Source: Mesostigma viride
Lineage: Eukaryota > Streptophyta > Mesostigmatophyceae > Mesostigmatales > Mesostigmataceae
DNA length: 45,375 bases
Direction: 5' to 3'
Assembly (NCBI GenBank): GCA_009746045.1
Contig: RPFO01001350.1
Coordinates: 40,001 to 85,375, forward strand
Shown here: piece by piece, positions 20,225-29,507 of the stretch
How the letters are laid out: every line of letters begins with the position of its first letter
Position numbering within the stretch: position 1 is the first letter of the stretch
Made by a program: the position numbers and the translations under genes
Notes under the pieces: model-generated
Told to the model about the DNA's origin: nothing
The model's input: only the letters and a program-made list of their open reading frames with translations
Databases searched by the model: none

Positions 20225-20872
20225 TCAGTCGCAGAATCGATTCGCCTCGGTCACGCACTCGAACTTGTACTCCTGCCCAAGCGCGAACATCACCTCACGA
20301 ACCGCCTTCTCAAACTCGTCAACACCGTCGGGTCCCCACTCATGCACGTATTCCCTCAACCAGAACATGCAGTCTCCAGCAGACACGAACAGCCGGTCGA
20401 TGATCAGGTCAGTGTGATGCTTGAAGTACTTGCCGTCTTTCAGGATGACCCATTCGAACCGTCCCACCTGCCCCACACCCTCAAACCCTTCTCCCCTATC
20501 ATATGGCCGCGACATCGGTATCCAACTTTCATTACCATCAGCATCGATCGACTGAAAACAAATTGGGCTGGGTATTGATGGATCATAGGGCCTTATAGCA
20601 CCACACCTCACAAGCACCTCCTCAAATGGCTCTACGGTCGGCTTTGGGAGTCCCCGACCCTCGATATTGAAAACAAGAGCCGCGGCCTTCGCGACATCCG
20701 GTCTCAAAAGAGACCTTTCACCCTCCTTGGGCTTAAAATCCAGCTTAATGTCCGGCAGAAGCCTGAGCGCGCTCTTAACCACTCCCAGAAGCCTGTCTTC
20801 CAAGTCGCCACGCTTTTGTTTCCATTCGGTAATATCGATCCACTCGCCCCCCTTCGTCCTGTAGAACGACAT
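20225..20872 (-). CDS. Hypothetical protein, tandem copy 1 (intact, 215 aa)
   Basis: ATG 20872 directly follows GGTTTGCAG. The protein begins MSFYRTKGGEWIDITEW and includes a helical segment (LEDRLLGVVKSALRLLPD) and a stretch with GRFEWVILKDGKYFKHHTD. It ends in an aromatic/charged region (DCMFWLREYVHEWGPDG) and RFCD. No known domain is recognised. It is about 95% identical to the next gene upstream, so the pair arose by recent tandem duplication of about 0.88 kb including the leader. This copy has no break. Its leader palindrome sits 42 nt before the ATG. Confidence 0.65.
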   Translation of the reverse strand: MSFYRTKGGEWIDITEWKQKRGDLEDRLLGVVKSALRLLPDIKLDFKPKEGERSLLRPDVAKAAALVFNIEGRGLPKPTVEPFEEVLVRCGAIRPYDPSIPSPICFQSIDADGNESWIPMSRPYDRGEGFEGVGQVGRFEWVILKDGKYFKHHTDLIIDRLFVSAGDCMFWLREYVHEWGPDGVDEFEKAVREVMFALGQEYKFECVTEANRFCD

Positions 20873-20913
20873 CTGCAAACCACCGACAGCGTTTGATATA
20901 CATTTCTCACCGT

Positions 20914-20925
20914 CAACGGCCGTTG
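20914..20925. promoter_or_regulatory. Leader palindrome, 42 nt before ATG 20872
   Basis: CAACGGCCGTTG in leader cassette 2, with the same downstream GTGAG and CAG|ATG arrangement as the cassette at 19936. Confidence 0.45.
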
Positions 20926-21133
20926 GCTTGAAAAAACTCTTAACAACAAAATGATTACGCGCACGAAAATCACACCATTTTCCAGCCTCCAACGGCCGTT
21001 GGCGCAGGAGCAATGCACGAAAAAAATTTTTATTATGCATTTATTGATTACATCCATAGTGCCACGTGGCGAATCACACCCAACTTTCCAGCTGCCAACG
21101 GCCGTTGGCGCAAAGAAAATCACACCCAACACT

Positions 21134-21755
21134 TCAGTCGCATAATCGATTCGCGTCAGTCACGCACTCGAACTTGTACTCCTGCCCCAACGCGGACATC
21201 ACCTCACGAACCGCTTTCTCAAACTCGTCAACACCGTCGGGTCCCCACTCATGCACGTATTCCCTCAACCAGAACATGCAATCTCCAGCAGACACGAACA
21301 GCCGGTCGATGATCAGGTCAGTGTGATGCTTGAAGTACTTGCCGTCCTTCAAGATGACCCATTCGAACCGTCCCACCTCCCCTAAACCCTTAAACCCTTC
21401 TCCCCTATGATTCATATGGCCGCGTCATCGGTATCCAACTTTCATTACCATCAGCATCGATCGACTGAAAACAAATTGGGCTGGGTATTGATGGATCATA
21501 GGGCCTGATAGCACCACACCTCACAAGCACCTCCTCAAATGGCTCTACGGTCGGCTTTGGGAGTCCCCGACCCTCGATATTGAAAACAAGAGCCGCGGCC
21601 TTCGCGACATCCGGTCTCAAAAGAGACCTTTCACCCTCCTTGGGCTTAAAATCCAGCTTAATGTCCGGCAGAAGCCTGAGCGCGCTCTTAACCACTCCCA
21701 GAAGCCTGTCTTCCAAGTTGATCCACTCGCCCCCCTCCGTCCTGTAGAACGTCAT
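21134..21755 (-). pseudogene. Hypothetical protein, tandem copy 2 (frameshifted)
   Basis: Nearly identical to the copy at 20225-20872. Two differences matter. A 30-bp in-frame deletion near 21719 removes about ten residues after GGEWI (TEWKQ region). A 4-bp insertion (GATT) near 21411-21415 shifts the frame in the middle of the protein, at the point where copy 1 reads PYDRGEGFE. Downstream of it the frame resumes as RGEGFKGLGEVGRFEWV to the same C-terminus (RLCD). ATG 21755 follows GGTTGCAG. The 4-bp insertion is not in a homopolymer, so a true disabling mutation is more likely than a read error. Confidence 0.7.
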
Positions 21756-21796
21756 CTGCAACCCACCGACACCGTTTGATATACATTTCTCACCGT

Positions 21797-21808
21797 CAAC
21801 GGCCGTTG
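21797..21808. promoter_or_regulatory. Leader palindrome, 42 nt before ATG 21755
   Basis: CAACGGCCGTTG in leader cassette 3, at the same spacing as cassettes 1 and 2. Confidence 0.45.
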
Positions 21809-22139
21809 GCTTGAAAAAACAACAAGAATTTTAAGATTTATTACGCGCACAAAGCACACACTAGTTTTCAGTCTCCAACGGCCGTTGGCGCACGAAAAAT
21901 GTTTTATTATGCATTTATTAATTACATCCATGGTGCCACGTGGCAAACCACACCCTACTTCCGGGTGCGAAGAAAATCAAACGCTAATTTGCAAGTTCCA
22001 ACGGCCGTTGGCGCAAGAAAATCACACCCAAAATGCCTTCAGTCGCAGAATCCATTCCCCTCACGCAGTCGAACAGGGGTACTGTTCCCCCAGCGCGGAC
22101 ATCGCCTCACAAATCGCCCTTGGGTACGATTCAGTCCCA

Positions 22140-22930
22140 TCAAAAAACCTTGAACATTTCACCTTTGAACTTGAAATGCACTTCACCCCCCATCCGAATT
22201 GCAAGTCCGGCCAAATTGACACCAGACCAGCTGTCTGTAACGTCGCCGTGCATAGTGCTGAGAGACTTTCTCGCCTCACGATACTTGTTACACCACTTCT
22301 TGTGTTCCTCCCAGTCCGCACGCTGGCATTCGGCAGCACAATACCGGACGTCTCGACAACCCCCGCACTTGCGGTGGACACCCTCCATCACAGAGCACGC
22401 CTTATTCGAGCAACACTTTGGAAGCGAGCCGAGCATCGGCCCTCCCACCCCCGGGAGAACGATCATCCGTGAAAACGTCAATTTCACGGACTCGGAATTC
22501 CCGAATGTAAAATGGAAACCTTCAAACCCCCCCCCTCTACTCTCGCCGATACGGTCAATCTCGGCTGCGCCTCACTCGCGTCTGGAAATTTCCCCCACTG
22601 GTCTTTCTCCCACTGGTCCCACCCAACCTTTCCGACATACGACACCAAAAGTCGAAACTCGACGTCTCGATTGAGTGGAACCCGATCCGCCGGCGTGGGC
22701 TTGTAGAATCCGCCAGCCAAGGCGAAGTACATGTCCAGCAACTGGAGATTAATCTGTCGTCCTACTGAGGCGAACGAGTCATACACGACCAAAACCGCAA
22801 ACTGGCGACCCAGGCGCTTCTCGTGCTGCCGTACCCATCCGTGGATCTCGCGAGCCCGGTTAAGTACGTTTGCTGCCACGCAGGCAATCGCAGCGCGGGT
22901 CGAAGATTCCAGCTCGCCCGTCTCCGCCAT
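22140..22930 (-). CDS. MYND zinc-finger protein, paralog 1 (frameshift in a G run)
   Basis: ATG 22930 opens MAETGELESSTRAAIACVAA. The N-terminal 150 residues form an alpha/beta-looking region (QFAVLVVYDSFASVGRQINL, then EFRLLVSYVGK). The frame is broken at a 9-G run (plus-strand C run 22527-22535). Past it the sequence continues into a C-terminal MYND finger: C-C...C, R-K-C-G-G-C, R-Y-C, E-C-Q, H-K-K-W-C. MYND fingers bind proline-containing peptides and occur in chromatin and signalling proteins. Here the finger is near the C-terminus, followed by about 45 residues ending MFKVF. It is homologous along its length to the gene at 27723-28498. A palindrome core lies 57 nt before the ATG. Confidence 0.72.
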
Positions 22931-22974
22931 CCCTCCCCTGCGCCAATTGGCACGTGCGTAATACGTAAGTAATG

Positions 22975-25510
22975 TTTTTCAAGTCTAACGGCCGTTGGCT
23001 CACAACCCCCTGTGGGAAGGGTGGATGCCTTACGAACCATTCAACCACATCTTTATGCTCAGCTAGATTTTTGGAGGCCTTTCTTGGAAGGCACATGGTA
23101 ATAACCATCACTAAGCTGCATAAAAGACACATCCTGCCTTACTGCCACCAAATGAAACGAATGAAATGCACATGGTAATGTTTTTCCAATTCCAACGGCC
23201 GTTGGCTCACAACCCCCCTGTGGGAAGGGTGGATGCCTTACGAACCATCAACCCATCTTTATGCTCAGCTAGATTTTTGGAGGCCTTTCTTGGAAGAATG
23301 GTAATACCACCACTAAGCTGCATAAAAGACACATCCTGCCTTATTGCCACCAAATGAAACGAATGAAATGCACATGGTAATGTTTTTCAAGTCCAACGGC
23401 CGTTGGCTCACAACCCCCCTGTGGGAAGGGTGGATGCCTTACGAACCATTCAACCACATCTTTATGCTCAGCTAGATTTTTGGAGGCCTTTCTTGGAAGA
23501 AAAATGGTAATAGCCACCACAAAGCTGAATGAAAGATACATCCTGGCTGATTGCCAACCCACTCAAAGGAATGAAATGCACATGATAATGTTTTTCAAGT
23601 CCAACGGCCGTTGGCTCACAACCCCCCTCTGGGAAGGGTGGATGCCTTACGAACCATTCAACCACATCTTTATGCTCAGCTAGATTTTTGGAGGCCTTTC
23701 TTGGAAGAAAAATGGTAATAGCCACCACTAAGCTGAATGAAAGATACATCCTGGCTGATTGCCAACCCACTCAAAGGAATGAAATGCACATGATAATGTT
23801 TTTCAAGTCCAACGGCCGTTGGCTCACAACCCCCCACTGGGAAGGGTGGATGCCTTACGAACCAGTCAAGCCCATCTTTATGCTCAGCTAGATTTTTGGA
23901 GGCCTTTCTTGGAAGAAAAATGGTAATAGCCACCACTAAGCTGAATGAAAGATACATCCTGGCTGATTGCCAACCCACTCAAAGGAATGAAATGCACATG
24001 ATAATGTTTTTCAAGTCCAACGGCCGTTGGCTCACAACCCCCTCTGGGAAGGGTGGATGCCTTACGAACCAGTCAAGCCCATCTTTATGCTCAGCTAGAT
24101 TTTTTGGAGGCCTTTCTTGGAAGAAAAATGGTGATAGCCACCACTAAGCTGCATAAAAGACACATCCTGCCTTATTGCCACCCACTCAAAGGAATGAAAA
24201 GCACATGATAATGTTTTTTAAGTCTAACGGCCGTTGGCTCACAACCCCCCTCTGGGAAGGGTGGAGGCCTTACGAACCAGTCAACCACATCTTTATGCTC
24301 AGCTAGATTTTTGGAGGCCTTTCTAGGAAGGCACATGGTAATAACCATCACTAAGCTGCATGAAAGACGCATCCTGCTTATTGCCACCCAATCAAACGAA
24401 TGAAATGCACATGATAATGTTTTTCCAATTCCAACGGCCGTTTGCTCACAACCCCCCTCTGGGAAGGGTGGATGCCTTACGAACCAGTCAAGCCCATCTT
24501 TATGCTCAGCTAGTTTTTTTGGAGGCCTTTCTAGGAGAAAAATGGTAATAGCCACCACTAAGCTGCATGAAAGACACATCCTGGCTGCTTGCCACCCTAT
24601 CAAACGAATAATTAAAAAGCACATGATAATGTTTTTCAAGTCCAACGGCCGTTGGCTCACAACCCCCCTCTGGGAAGGGTGGATGCCTTACGAACCAGTC
24701 AAGCCCATCTTTATGCTCAGCTAGATTTTTGGAGGCCTTTCTTGGAAGAAAAATGGTAATAGCCACCACTAAGCTGAATGAAAGATACATCCTGGCTGAT
24801 TGCCAACCCACTCAAAGGAATGAAATGCACATGATAATGTTTTTCAAGTCCAACGGCCGTTGGCTCACAACCCCCCTCTGGGAAGGGTGGATGCCTTACG
24901 AACCAGTCAAGCCCATCTTTATGCTCAGCTAGATTTTTTGGAGGCCTTTCTTGGAAGAAAAATGGTGATAGCCACCACTAAGCTGCATAAAAGACACATC
25001 CTGCCTTATTGCCACCCAATCAAACGAATGAAATGCACATGATAATGTTTTTTAAGTCTAACGGCCGTTGGCTCACAACCCCCCTATGGGAAGGGTGGAG
25101 GCCTTACGAACCAGTCAACCACATCTTTATGCTCAGCTAGTTTTTTTGGAGGCCTTTCTAGGAAGGCACATGGTAATAACCATCACTAAGCTGCATGAAA
25201 GACGCATCCTGCCTTATTGCCACCCAATGAAACGAATGAAATGCACATGATAATGTTTTTCCAATTCCAACGGCCGTTTGCTCACAACCCCCCTCTGGGA
25301 AGGGTGGATGCCTTACGAACCAGTCAAGCCCCATCTTTATGCTCAGCTAGTTTTTTTGGAGGCCTTTCTAGGAGAAAAATGGTAAATAGCCACCACTAAG
25401 CTGCATGAAAGACACATCCTGGCTGCTTGCCACCCTATCAAACGAATAAAAAGCACATGATAATGTTTTTCCAATTCCAACGGCCGTTGGCTCACAACCC
25501 CCTTCGGGTA
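22975..25510. repeat. ~208-bp satellite, 12 full units plus edge
   Basis: Palindrome-anchored units begin near 22987, 23195, 23394, 23602, 23809, 24017, 24226, 24430, 24642, 24849, 25059, 25266 and 25475. Periods are 199-212 bp. Each contains GGCTCACAACCCCCCTCTGG, AAGGGTGGATGCCTTACGAA, TTTATGCTCAGCTAGATTTT, TGGAGGCCTTTCTTGGAAGA and AAATGCACATGATAATGTTT. Two units carry CGGCCGTTTG instead of CGGCCGTTGG. The period is not a multiple of three and frames stop within each unit, so it is non-coding. It splits the minus-strand gene cluster in two. Confidence 0.95.
22987..22996. promoter_or_regulatory. Palindrome core 57 nt before ATG 22930
   Basis: AACGGCCGTT (context TAACGGCCGTTGG), which is also the first palindrome of the 208-bp satellite. 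The satellite appears to have grown outward from a gene-leader palindrome. Confidence 0.35.
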
Positions 25511-26413
25511 GAGGCCTTACGGACCAGTCAGAAATGGTGTCCACCAAGCTATTCCCCCCACACCCACAGTTGTCCTTGTCCACATACCTTTCCAGTACAG
25601 TTGTCCTCAGCTTCTCAGCAACGGGCGACTCCTCTCCTTCTTGATGCCTTGACAGATATCACATAAACAAAACACGATCACGAGAGCATCAGGATTGTTA
25701 GAGGTTTCCTCCATCAACGACCGTAAGATACACACACCTCAAAAACCAACTTTCTTGTCCTCCCAAATAACATATGTTTTTAAATGTAAAATAAATCACA
25801 TTCATATTCTGTCACTTGATTTAACCACACAATTGTTCAGGTCCAACGCCCGTTGGCATTACGCCTCTTCCCGGTAAAATACTATTTATTGCTCCAACCC
25901 CACAAGAAACTCGTTCCGGACCTGTTCGAAGCGAAGAGCACTGCCAGGGATCGGAGTCGAGCCAGATTTGTGTGCGGAACATGATGGCTGGCCTACGTGG
26001 TGTGGAGCAATAATGTCGACATTTTCAGTGACTGTTCAGCCTAAAAAAATAACAAGCAGATGCGACGGCCCCTCCATTAAACAAATTATCCACCACTGTT
26101 GCGCTACACTAGCAATGTTTGTCAAGGTCCAACGGCCGTTGGCATCAAATAAATCACAACCATTGGTCACTCCATTTAACAAAATACCCACAACTTTTTA
26201 ACCACACTAGAAATGTTTTTTGAGGTCCAACGGCCGTTGGAATCCAAAAAATGCCGAATTCATGTCAAATTTATATAAATGTGACAGTTGACAGAATTAG
26301 AGATAATTAAATCATCAAATCCAGCTTTAGCCATCAGCCTTACCCATCAGCAAAAATTGGCGAATTTCATTCAATATTAGAATTCAAAATTTATTAATGA
26401 AATTTATGTTTCA
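25511..26413. other. Spacer with isolated palindromes
   Basis: No gene is recognised. Palindromes occur at about 25842 (variant CCAACGCCCGTTGG), 26128 and 26226, each followed by an ATCACAACC- or CAAAAAATG-type linker distinct from the tandem-array linkers. Sequence after 26260 is AT-rich and probably contains the 3' end of the minus-strand F-box gene's transcript. Confidence 0.5.
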
Positions 26414-27319
26414 TCATTCAACCTCTTCAGAATCCTCATCCAAACACAACATCATGTCCCCTTTCCACTTGTACATACTACTCTCGGCCAAATACAGCAA
26501 GCGTGCCTTCTTCCCCCCAAAAAACTTGAGATAATCCGGTGTGAAGATTGTTCCGCTGAGGACCTGCATAGCTAACTCCACCAAAACGCTTGCCATATCC
26601 TCCTCCCTACACCTCCTCTCTAATAAGGCCTTCATGTCTGCGTTCTCATCAAATCCCATGATCAGAACTGCACATGCCATTCCTCCCCCCTCCAGAGGCA
26701 GCCCCTCCAAAAGCTTCACCCATTCTGCCTCCCTACGCGCTCTCCTCCCCGGAGGAAAAAAAATGTCCTCATCCGGGTCATAAGGAGTATCGCAGAACCA
26801 GAAAATGCTCCTTAACCCCCATAGTTCATAATTATCGTACAAGTCATCCATTTCCTTTCCCAATTGGCGTAAGCGAGCTGTCCACCCCCTCCAATTCCTC
26901 TCCAACACACGTCTCCTCTCAGCACGCTCGGACCTGAACAACCCTCCCATCGTCCTTGCTCGTGCATGTCCCTCTGGTGCTGGCTGGCGTCCTAACACCT
27001 CCTCAACTTCTTCACAATATACCTTAAAATACATTCCCCTTGTGACGAGTGTGTAGGGGGTGATATCAGCGCTTGCACACTTTACTTGCCCGCCATACAA
27101 TTCTCGGAAAAGAGACTCAGTTATCAATGTACGAGGACCATCCCCGAATGCGTCCACGAACCCAGAAATTAACTTAAAGCTGAATTGGGGTTCATACCTC
27201 CCCGACACCGCTTCCCTAGCCCCTCTACAAACTGCTTCAAAGCGGGCTACGTCGGGCGCCTCCATAAAAGCTGCGACTTCGGTCCAAATTTCCCACGGCA
27301 GTGAGATATCCCCTTCCAT
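26414..27319 (-). CDS. F-box-like protein (301 aa)
   Basis: I choose ATG 27319 because the F-box begins at once: MEGDISLPWEIWTEVAAFME, then PDVARFEAVCRGAREAVSG. That matches the L-P-x-E-[IL] plus hydrophobic/aromatic spacing of F-box domains, which link substrates to SCF ubiquitin ligases through Skp1. The rest has no recognisable repeats such as LRR, WD40 or Kelch. It includes charged helices (RSERAERRRVLERNW, RRCREEDMASVLVELAMQVL) and an acidic C-terminus (DEDSEEVE). The frame is open up to 27436, next to a palindrome (27442-27451), so a longer N-terminus or an intron acceptor (ATGTGCAG at about 27350) is possible. The frame is intact. Same strand as the cluster. Confidence 0.65.
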   Translation of the reverse strand: MEGDISLPWEIWTEVAAFMEAPDVARFEAVCRGAREAVSGRYEPQFSFKLISGFVDAFGDGPRTLITESLFRELYGGQVKCASADITPYTLVTRGMYFKVYCEEVEEVLGRQPAPEGHARARTMGGLFRSERAERRRVLERNWRGWTARLRQLGKEMDDLYDNYELWGLRSIFWFCDTPYDPDEDIFFPPGRRARREAEWVKLLEGLPLEGGGMACAVLIMGFDENADMKALLERRCREEDMASVLVELAMQVLSGTIFTPDYLKFFGGKKARLLYLAESSMYKWKGDMMLCLDEDSEEVE

Positions 27320-27441
27320 TATCGGCCCCGACGTCAAACTTGTCCCCTCTGCACATAACATACATCGACGTCCATCCTTAAAAAAAATGAGGTTTTGTCG
27401 GAAAGAAAATATGCAAACGTTAGGCGAGGTTTCCAATCCCT

Positions 27442-27451
27442 AACGGCCGTT
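27442..27451. promoter_or_regulatory. Palindrome core upstream of the F-box gene
   Basis: AACGGCCGTT in context CTAACGGCCGTTGG, 123 nt before ATG 27319 and 6 nt before an alternative start at 27436. Confidence 0.35.
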
Positions 27452-27722
27452 GGGTCACTAATTGTTGTTTAACCCACTACAGTCGCATGAGAGAAAACGA
27501 AAGTCAATTTTATTCCAATTTCAAAGTGAAAGGAGAATCCACTATTACACCATTTTACAACACAAATCAGGTCAATTTTATTCCAATTTCAAAGTAAAAA
27601 GAGAATTCACCATTACACCATTTTACAACACAAATCAGGACTAAATACACAAATTTCAAATCCAAAATGCGTCCAGTTATCCAACCTCAAAAGCAAATTA
27701 TTACTCTACATTTCCAGTTTTT

Positions 27723-28498
27723 CTATGAGGAAGAACCGTAGTAGAAGGTGAAGGAGAAGTCGACCTCAGAGAAGTCGACCTGAGTTCCATCCAGTATGGT
27801 CGTCCTGTTTACCCCCCTTATCACCCCTGCCAGCCCCTGTCTTGCTTGCCTCAGACGTTCGCATCTATCCTTATGCCTACTCCAGTCAGCACGCTGGCAC
27901 TCCTCACTGCAATATCTGGCATCCCTACATCCTCTACACCACTTCTGAGGGCCTGTTTGGCACCCACACCCCTCCTTGGAGCAATTTCGCATACCACGCA
28001 TGGGTCCCCATCCCTCACGATCGGGTCAGAGAGCAAGAAAAGGTTCATGTTGAGGGGTACTTCTGCCCCTACACACGCGTCAGCCCTCACGCGCAGGGAA
28101 GACGTAACATTCGGGTAAAATGCGCGCCCGTAGGTGCACCCAACCTGAGCCCCTTCCTCTTCCCCCAACTCTATCTTTGGCCCCTTTGTAATGAACGACA
28201 CCAAAAGGCGGAACTCCCTCGTTGGGTCTATTGGCGCTCTTAGATCCATCTGTGGTACGAAAAAACCCTGTTGAATACAGAAGTTCATATCAGCTAGCTG
28301 GGCGTACATAACCCTCTCCATTTGGCTGAACGAATCAAACGCCAATAAAACGGCCAAGTGGCGGCCTGTCTTCTCCTGCGCGACACGAACTTCCTCGAAT
28401 ATGACACGCGACAGGAAGCGAACTTGTTTGTAAACGTTTTGAAGGACGCTTCCGTAGACTTCATTCACGATCTCGGACTCATTCGCGATCTCGGCCAT
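27723..28498 (-). CDS. MYND zinc-finger protein, paralog 2 (frameshifted)
   Basis: ATG 28498 (MAEIANESEIVNEVYGSV) directly follows AAAAAG. The N-terminal region parallels paralog 1: RHLAVLLAFDSFSQMERV versus RQFAVLVVYDSFASVGRQ, and REFRLLVSFITKG versus VEFRLLVSYVGKV. A frameshift near 28010-28030 separates this from the MYND finger, which follows as N-C-S-K-E-G-C, W-C-R-G-C, R-Y-C, E-C-Q, H-K-D-R-C. The finger carries the complete set of Cys/His ligands. The tail ends with alternating aromatic residues (VDFSFTFYYG). The pair shows that the domain order, an unknown alpha/beta region then a C-terminal MYND finger, is conserved. No palindrome lies near this start. Confidence 0.72.
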
Positions 28499-28678
28499 CT
28501 TTTTCAGGGAAAAAACGAACAAAAAGATTTACATCGCGGCCAAAAAAACGCGTTTTCCCATTAGTGTGTTTGCCTAATTTATTGTAATCATTCATTTTTA
28601 AAACAGTCAGGTCCTTCACAACCTCAGAAAATGATTTCATTAAATTGGCATATACATTTAAAAACATCTTAGGTCGCA

Positions 28679-28972
28679 CTACTTTTTGCGTTTCAGTTTA
28701 CGTTTGTTTCCCGGTTGAATAAAGTTGACACCATCCCCTTCATCGTCGGAAATTAAGGCCGGCATTTCGTCCACTTCAGCTTGTACATCATCTTTTTTCA
28801 TCACAACCATGGCTGGAATTGAATCCCAAAATTTCTCAATCGCTCTAACAACTTCGGCTGGCAGTTTTTTGGCCCCCCGTTCAACTGCCTCTCTCTCCTG
28901 GTTCGACACCGAAACGTCCTTGTCTTTCTCCATTGAAAAAAACTGCACGTGAAGCACAACTGGCACAACCAA
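28679..28972 (-). CDS. Small hypothetical protein with basic C-terminus (about 97 aa)
   Basis: Either ATG 28972 or the internal ATG 28933 (MEKDKDVSVSNQ) may be used. The protein has a charged N-terminal half with a helix (AEVVRAIEKFWDSIP), an acidic patch (SDDEGDG) and a lysine/arginine-rich end (NKRKLKRKK) that could be a nuclear localisation signal. No family is recognised. A palindrome (29042-29055) lies 70 nt upstream of the first ATG. Confidence 0.45.
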   Translation of the reverse strand: MVVPVVLHVQFFSMEKDKDVSVSNQEREAVERGAKKLPAEVVRAIEKFWDSIPAMVVMKKDDVQAEVDEMPALISDDEGDGVNFIQPGNKRKLKRKK

Positions 28973-29041
28973 TGTAAGTAAACCTAGTAACTTCAGGGGC
29001 GGATTAATTCATCAGCCGGAGTACAATTTTATTTTACAACG

Positions 29042-29430
29042 CCAACGGCCGTTGGCATTACAGCAATGAAGTTAAGATAAAAACGTCGTAATGCAACGGC
29101 TGATAAAACTGGCGTATAATCAATAACGCAAAAAAAATTGGCAAGAACTTTTTTTTGGAGGTCCAACGGCCGTTGGCATCACGTAAATCACAACAGCAAT
29201 GATGGAAACTGATTTTGCAAGTCCAACGGCCGTTGGCATCAAGAAAATCAGAAGAGGGAGCGACTGCCCAAAAAACGCATAATAATAAAACAAGTACCTT
29301 GCAGGTGGTTGACAGACGCGAATCTTGTGTGGCGACGTGGAATCTGCAAGGAATGCGCAAAAACGTTGCAATCAGAATTACAAGGATTACATATTTTCCA
29401 CATTTAGTTTTTCAGGTCCAACGGCCGTTG
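29042..29430. repeat. Four dispersed CCAACGGCCGTTGG copies
   Basis: Palindromes near 29042, 29162, 29221 and 29418 are each followed by a CAT-type linker (GGCATTAC, GGCATCAC, GGCATCAA, GGCATGAG). They sit in non-coding DNA between the small basic-protein gene and the polypurine array. Confidence 0.85.
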
Positions 29431-29507
29431 GCATGAGATTAATAAGAATACCACTACATGCGTGTGAGAAAATTGTGCCGGGTGACAGAATTAAATCCAA
29501 GTTGCCC

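Larger units (their letters stand above)
19896..22020. repeat. Three copies of a gene-leader cassette carrying palindromes
   Basis: Spacers 19896-20224, 20873-21133 and 21756-22020 share one layout. In order: CCGTTTGATA-type leader, CACCGTCAACGGCCGTTGG, a run ending in ATTACGCGCACGAAAATCAC, a second palindrome, ATTATGCATTTATTGATTAC, CATCCATAGTGCC, then one to three further palindrome units. The second palindrome of the first copy is mutated to CCAACAGCCGTTGG. The copies also connect the duplicated gene at 20225-20872 and 21134-21755. Confidence 0.88.

Noticed and set aside
22972-25399. Recurrent 60-100-codon frames in the 208-bp satellite
   Set aside because: The period is not a multiple of three, frames end in every unit and no coding constraint is seen.
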